A DNA stretch of 64,000 nt from Methylobacterium sp. UNC378MF (GTDB taxonomy: Bacteria; Pseudomonadota; Alphaproteobacteria; Rhizobiales; Beijerinckiaceae), in the NCBI RefSeq assembly GCF_900103195.1, contig NZ_FMWU01000026.1, positions 18,103 through 82,102 of the forward strand. Reading direction: 5' to 3'. Below the pieces are notes generated by a model. It saw nothing but the letters and a program-made list of their open reading frames with translations, ran no database searches and was not told the DNA's origin. Shown here one piece after another: positions 60,767 to 64,000 of this stretch. Position 1 is the first letter of the stretch, and the number at the start of each line of letters is the position of its first letter. A program made the position numbers and the translations under genes.

Positions 60767-61001
60767 GGCATTCTCCTGGACCTATGTCCCCCTGTCGGGC
60801 GGACGCGACGGACAACAGTGCCGTCCACTCGGGCCGCTCTTGAGCCGACCCTGCCGGCCACCCATCTCATATGAGTCGCCGGGAGCCGGTCGCGGTCGAT
60901 GACACCCACGTCGTCAACAACGCGCCACCGGCGCTTTTGGTCGTACCATGTCACGATGTGACGCGGTACGGGGTGATCTTTCGCACGCCGCAGCGAGGCG
61001 G

Positions 61002-62021
61002 TTACGCCCGCGGTGCGCCGTCCGCCTCCGTCCGGAGGGCCAGGATGAGCGCGCTCATGTCGGGCGGCAGCGGGCTCTCGAAGCGGAGCGTCGCGCCGGT
61101 GCGCGGATGGCTGAAGCCGAGCAGCTCCGCGTGGAGCGCCTGCCGCCCCAGGGCCGTGAGAGCGTCACGCGCCTCCGGGCTCAGGCGGGCGGCCTTGGTG
61201 CGGAAGGCGCCGCCGTAGACCTTGTCCCCGAGGAGGGGATGTCCGCGATGGGCGAGATGCACGCGGATCTGGTGCGTGCGTCCCGTCTCCAACCGGCAGC
61301 GCACGAGGGCGGCCTCGCGATAGGCCTCGGCGACGGCGTAGTGCGTCACGGCGTGGCGGCCGCTGTCGTCGGACACGACGGCGATCTTCTCCCGATGGAA
61401 CCGGGACCGGGCGAGGCTGGCCTGGATCGTCCCGGCCCGCGGCTGGGGCAGGCCCCAGGCCACAGCGGCGTAGGCCCGTTCCAGCGGGCCGGTCCGGCCG
61501 TGATCGGCGAATTGGGCGGTGAGGCCCTGATGCGCCGCGTCGTTCTTGGCGACGACGATCAGGCCGCTCGTATCCTTGTCGAGGCGGTGGACGATGCCGG
61601 GCCGGCGCACGCCGCCGATCCCCGACAGGCTGGCGCCGCAATGGGCGATCAGGGCGTTGACCAGCGTACCGCTCTCGTGGCCCGGCGCGGGATGGACCAC
61701 CAGGCCGGCCGGCTTGTCGATGACGATCAGGTCGTCGTCCTCGTAGACGATCGGCAGGTCGGCGGCCTCGGCCACCGGCTCGGCCGGTGCGGGTGGCGGC
61801 ACGATGAGGACGATCTGTGTGCCGGCGGCGACCTTGGCGGCCGGATCGCGCGCCGGGACGCCGTCCCGCTGCACCTGGCCGGCGCGGATCAGGTCCTGCA
61901 GCCGGGCTCGGGAGAGATCCGGAAACAGCGCGACCAGCGCACGATCGAGCCGCAGGCCGCCCTCCGCCACGATTCCGGTCCGCTCGTCGTCTCCGTTCTC
62001 CACCACGATCCCTATCCGCAC
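61002..62021 (-). CDS. rluD: 23S rRNA pseudouridine synthase (RluD family)
   Basis: 339 residues from GTG 62021; the frame is open 32 codons further. N-terminal S4 domain (RLDRALVALFPDLSRARLQDLI) and catalytic domain with HRLDKDTSGLIVVAKN, containing the active-site aspartate, and RLETGRTHQIRVHLAH. Targets uridines in helix 69 of 23S rRNA. Precedes rpoH on the same strand (235 bp), the usual alphaproteobacterial order. Confidence 0.94.
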   Translation of the reverse strand: MRIGIVVENGDDERTGIVAEGGLRLDRALVALFPDLSRARLQDLIRAGQVQRDGVPARDPAAKVAAGTQIVLIVPPPAPAEPVAEAADLPIVYEDDDLIVIDKPAGLVVHPAPGHESGTLVNALIAHCGASLSGIGGVRRPGIVHRLDKDTSGLIVVAKNDAAHQGLTAQFADHGRTGPLERAYAAVAWGLPQPRAGTIQASLARSRFHREKIAVVSDDSGRHAVTHYAVAEAYREAALVRCRLETGRTHQIRVHLAHRGHPLLGDKVYGGAFRTKAARLSPEARDALTALGRQALHAELLGFSHPRTGATLRFESPLPPDMSALILALRTEADGAPRA

Positions 62022-62109
62022 CCGATCTGACCCGCCGAGGCGGATTTCCTGACGAAGGCTCTTGCTCCGCCGCCGGGTGGTGGCTATAGCACCCCCGCGC
62101 CGCCGGAAA

Positions 62110-62185
62110 GCTCCCATCGTCTAGCGGTCTAGGACGTCGCCCTCTCACGGCGAAAACAGGGGTTCGATTCCCCTTGGGAGCGCCA
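62110..62185 (+). tRNA. tRNA-Glu (CTC)
   Basis: 76 bases with encoded CCA. Acceptor GCTCCCA pairs with TGGGAGC, discriminator G; anticodon loop CTCTCAC gives CTC. No integrase or second attachment copy is visible downstream. Confidence 0.97.
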
Positions 62186-62399
62186 CCGGCGCAGTTTCGC
62201 ATTCTCGTATGGCACCTCGCGGAAGCGGGATCCGGGCCTGCTACTCCGGCGGGTCCGCGCCGAACCTTGGCGAATGCGGTCAGTCCGCGGCGCGCCCCAT
62301 CCTGGCCTCGATGGGCCGCACCCCACGATCACGGTCGGGCTGTGGCCCTCCAATCCCTCGGACATGCCGGTCGGCCCGAGCGCCTGGACGGGACGCGCC

Positions 62400-62540
62400 C
62401 TACCACAACCAGATGACGCGGCCGGAGACCGCGTAGATGACGAACCAGAGGCCTACGGCCAGGCTGATCCCGGCAACGACCAGCGCCGGGTGTGGCTTCT
62501 TGCGGATGCCGTTGCGGCGCTCGGGCGCGATCTGTTCCAT
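62400..62540 (-). CDS. 46-residue Trp-rich membrane protein, copy 2
   Basis: ATG 62540 to TAG 62400. Basic N terminus (APERRNGIRKKPHP), one helix (about 17-39, ALVVAGISLAVGLWFVIYAV) and the C terminus GRVIWLW. Same length as, and colinear with, the protein at 10128-10268 (see there for aligned residues). Both are on the minus strand, next to but convergent with unrelated features. Function unknown; a regulatory or assembly peptide of a membrane complex is one possibility. Confidence 0.68.
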   Translation of the reverse strand: MEQIAPERRNGIRKKPHPALVVAGISLAVGLWFVIYAVSGRVIWLW

Positions 62541-63851
62541 GTACAAAGGGTGTCGGAGCCTCCTGCCGGTCGCATCCATGGCGGCCCCATGGATGGGGGG
62601 CCTGAACGCTCCATGGATGCGGCCAGCGACAACGGCGCCTTACGCCCAACAACGGCCGTCGCTGTCTTCATCAAAAGATGTATTGGCGCCATCAGGCGTA
62701 TCGGAACCGGTCGGCGCTCCCCATTCATCGGCGGCGGCCGGCCGGCGTCCAGCCTGTGGTCAGCGAGGATCGCGGTGGCGCGACGCGGCTTGGCCGATAT
62801 CGGATGTCGAGCACGTCAACCCATTAAGAAATAAAGACTTTTCGCTGGGCGTGATCGCGCGATGGCTCAGCCGGCGAGCGCTATGCCCGTCAGGTTCCAA
62901 GCCACCGGACCGCACCTCTGCGACTGGATGCGGCGCGACGAGACCGAGACGACGGAGGCCGAGGCCGATCGCGCGTGCCCATCACGGAGGCCGGCATCCG
63001 CGGCCGCATGGGCCGTCGCGAAGCTGATCGCCGGGGCGAGCCAATCCCACGATGGTGGAGCGTCGGGCGGCCTCGTGTGGAAGATCGCGGCGTCGAAGAC
63101 CACCGGAATGGGCATAGCGCCGAAGACGGAGCCCCTAGGCGATGCCGGGATTCCCCAAAGCAGAAGGGACAGGTCGCCACCCCGGTCACATCCACAGCTG
63201 CGGTCAACCGATCCAGCATGGCGGCGAACCGGGGGCCGGCCTCGGCTGCTGCAACTTCTGAATAGTATTGCCACGGCCAGTCACCAAACTGCGCGTGGAT
63301 ATGCGAAATGACGGGATCGGACGTGCCGCCCCGGTGCAGCTCTTCGTAGGCGAGCGACGCGGGAAAGATTTGGCATCGTCAGGTTGGATATATTGTCGCG
63401 ACGAGCGGAATATAACGACAGAAAGCTATGGACTTACCTCTGGTTGATCATGGCGCCCCGATGATGCAGTCATACCAGGGAATTTTGTAAGATCGGCGGA
63501 ACCGGCTTGCGCACAACCCGTTTGTGCCCCGCTGCTGATTGGGCAGCGACCGCATGCGGGGTTCGTGAACTGTGACGGCCAGTGTCGATGGGCATGACTT
63601 CGGGATCCGCGCTCGCCGCCTTCTTCGGCGGCCGCCTGGGCGCGCCGAAGCCCGCGAGCCTGCCGGGCGCCTACGAGACCCGGCGCGTCTGAGCGGCCGC
63701 GGCCCGGTCCCGGATCGTTCGGCCCCGGATCGTTCGGCCGCTTACCCCCCCCTCGGCGCCCGCCACCGTGCGGGGGCCGTCCACCCCGGCGGGCGGAACC
63801 TGCCCGACCGGACATCCTGACCCCGACCCCAACCCCCAAGGAGCGCACGCG
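62541..63851. other. 1.3-kb gene-poor region with nested inverted repeats
   Basis: No frame on either strand gives a recognisable protein. At 62572-62620, GCATCCATGG pairs perfectly (10 bp) with CCATGGATGC, and a third CCATGGATG sits inside. A minus-strand stretch at about 62870-63215 looks protein-like in two adjoining frames (ATCPFCFGESRHR, then PIPVVFDAAIFHTRPP), as if a gene decayed through a frameshift; this is weak. The final bases carry AAGGAG for the csbD-like gene. Confidence 0.4.
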
Positions 63852-64000
63852 ATGAGCAGCACGACCGACAAGATCAAGGGCCTGGCCAACGAGGCGGTGG
63901 GCAACGTCAAGCAGGCGGCCGGCAAGGCGACCGGCAACGACAAGCTGGTGGCCGAGGGCAAGGCGCAGGAGCTGAAGGGCGAGGCGCAGAAGACGGTGGG
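63852..64000 (+). CDS. CsbD family stress protein (3' end outside window)
   Basis: Starts at ATG 63852 behind AAGGAG. The first 49 residues, STTDKIKGLANEAVGNVKQ and so on, with repeated lysine/alanine amphipathic helix units, are typical of CsbD, a 60-70-residue general-stress protein of unknown biochemistry. The stop lies beyond 64000. Confidence 0.88.
   Translation, partial: MSSTTDKIKGLANEAVGNVKQAAGKATGNDKLVAEGKAQELKGEAQKTV

Noticed and set aside
62110..62185. tRNA-Glu as an integration site for a mobile element
   Set aside because: No integrase, no repeated 3' tRNA fragment and no composition change strong enough in the following 1.8 kb.
63588..63692. 34-codon frame (ATG 63588) in the gene-poor region
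   Set aside because: Too short, no ribosome-binding site and no homologue within the window, unlike the 46-residue pair.
1..64000. CRISPR arrays, insertion sequences, rRNA operon, replication origin
   Set aside because: No regularly spaced repeats, transposase, rRNA sequence or clustered DnaA boxes were seen when reading both strands.

Overview
The window is GC-rich chromosomal DNA of an alphaproteobacterium, most likely Methylobacterium or a close relative. The evidence is gene content and order: the ldtR / DUF6163 / hemB / RDD / arginyltransferase-type gene block, the acs-DUF485-actP acetate cluster, the purA / rpoH / rluD stretch, a phasin, a TIGR02300 protein, an alphaproteobacterial FeS photolyase and a NepR-like stress-response domain. 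Almost all of it looks like core chromosome. I see no prophage, integrase, insertion sequence, rRNA operon or CRISPR array.

Layout. 1-4.7 kb (minus strand): the cut-off start of a zeta-toxin-like P-loop protein, ilvE, an MsbA-like ABC exporter and a Spy-like periplasmic protein. 4.8-9.5 kb (plus): a zinc/manganese-type binding protein behind a perfect 17-bp palindrome, a heparinase II/III-family protein and purH. 9.5-10.8 kb: an AT-richer gap with two small membrane proteins. 10.8-16.9 kb (minus): an MHS-family transporter, then the acetate operon acs-DUF485-actP. 17.4-25.9 kb: a PAS sensor kinase that lacks the phospho-accepting histidine, a phasin, a small secreted protein, an L,D-transpeptidase, two transglutaminase-like proteins, a protein joining a NepR-like anti-sigma segment to a receiver domain, and a lytic transglycosylase. 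26-30 kb: alaS, a DUF2147 protein and a UbiC-like protein.

30.4-37.2 kb (minus): a complete pyruvate dehydrogenase operon (aceE, aceF, lipoyl-fused lpd), with a divergent Lrp/AsnC regulator. 37.3-41 kb: two identical tRNA-Ala genes, the TIGR02300 gene, aroA-cmk, tRNA-Lys and a Gly/Tyr-rich secreted protein. 41-50 kb: accessory envelope and surface genes (AlgX-like, PilZ, an unknown secreted protein, DUF1236-like, formyltransferase, SDR plus FeS photolyase, bcsS, exoD) and ldtR. 50-62 kb: hemB and its neighbours, bpt, purB, a D-amino-acid aminotransferase, purA, a proline-rich membrane protein, rpoH and rluD. 62-64 kb: tRNA-Glu, a 46-residue membrane protein, a 1.3-kb stretch without a convincing gene, and the start of a CsbD-family gene.

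Themes: central carbon entry at acetyl-CoA (acs/actP, PDH, phasin), purine synthesis (purH, purB, purA), cell-wall and surface remodelling, and stress control (rpoH, NepR-like-receiver protein, CsbD). The observations most worth pursuing are the NepR-like/receiver fusion, the histidine-less PAS kinase, and a pair of homologous 46-residue tryptophan-rich membrane proteins (10128-10268 and 62400-62540) that are too short for routine gene calling.
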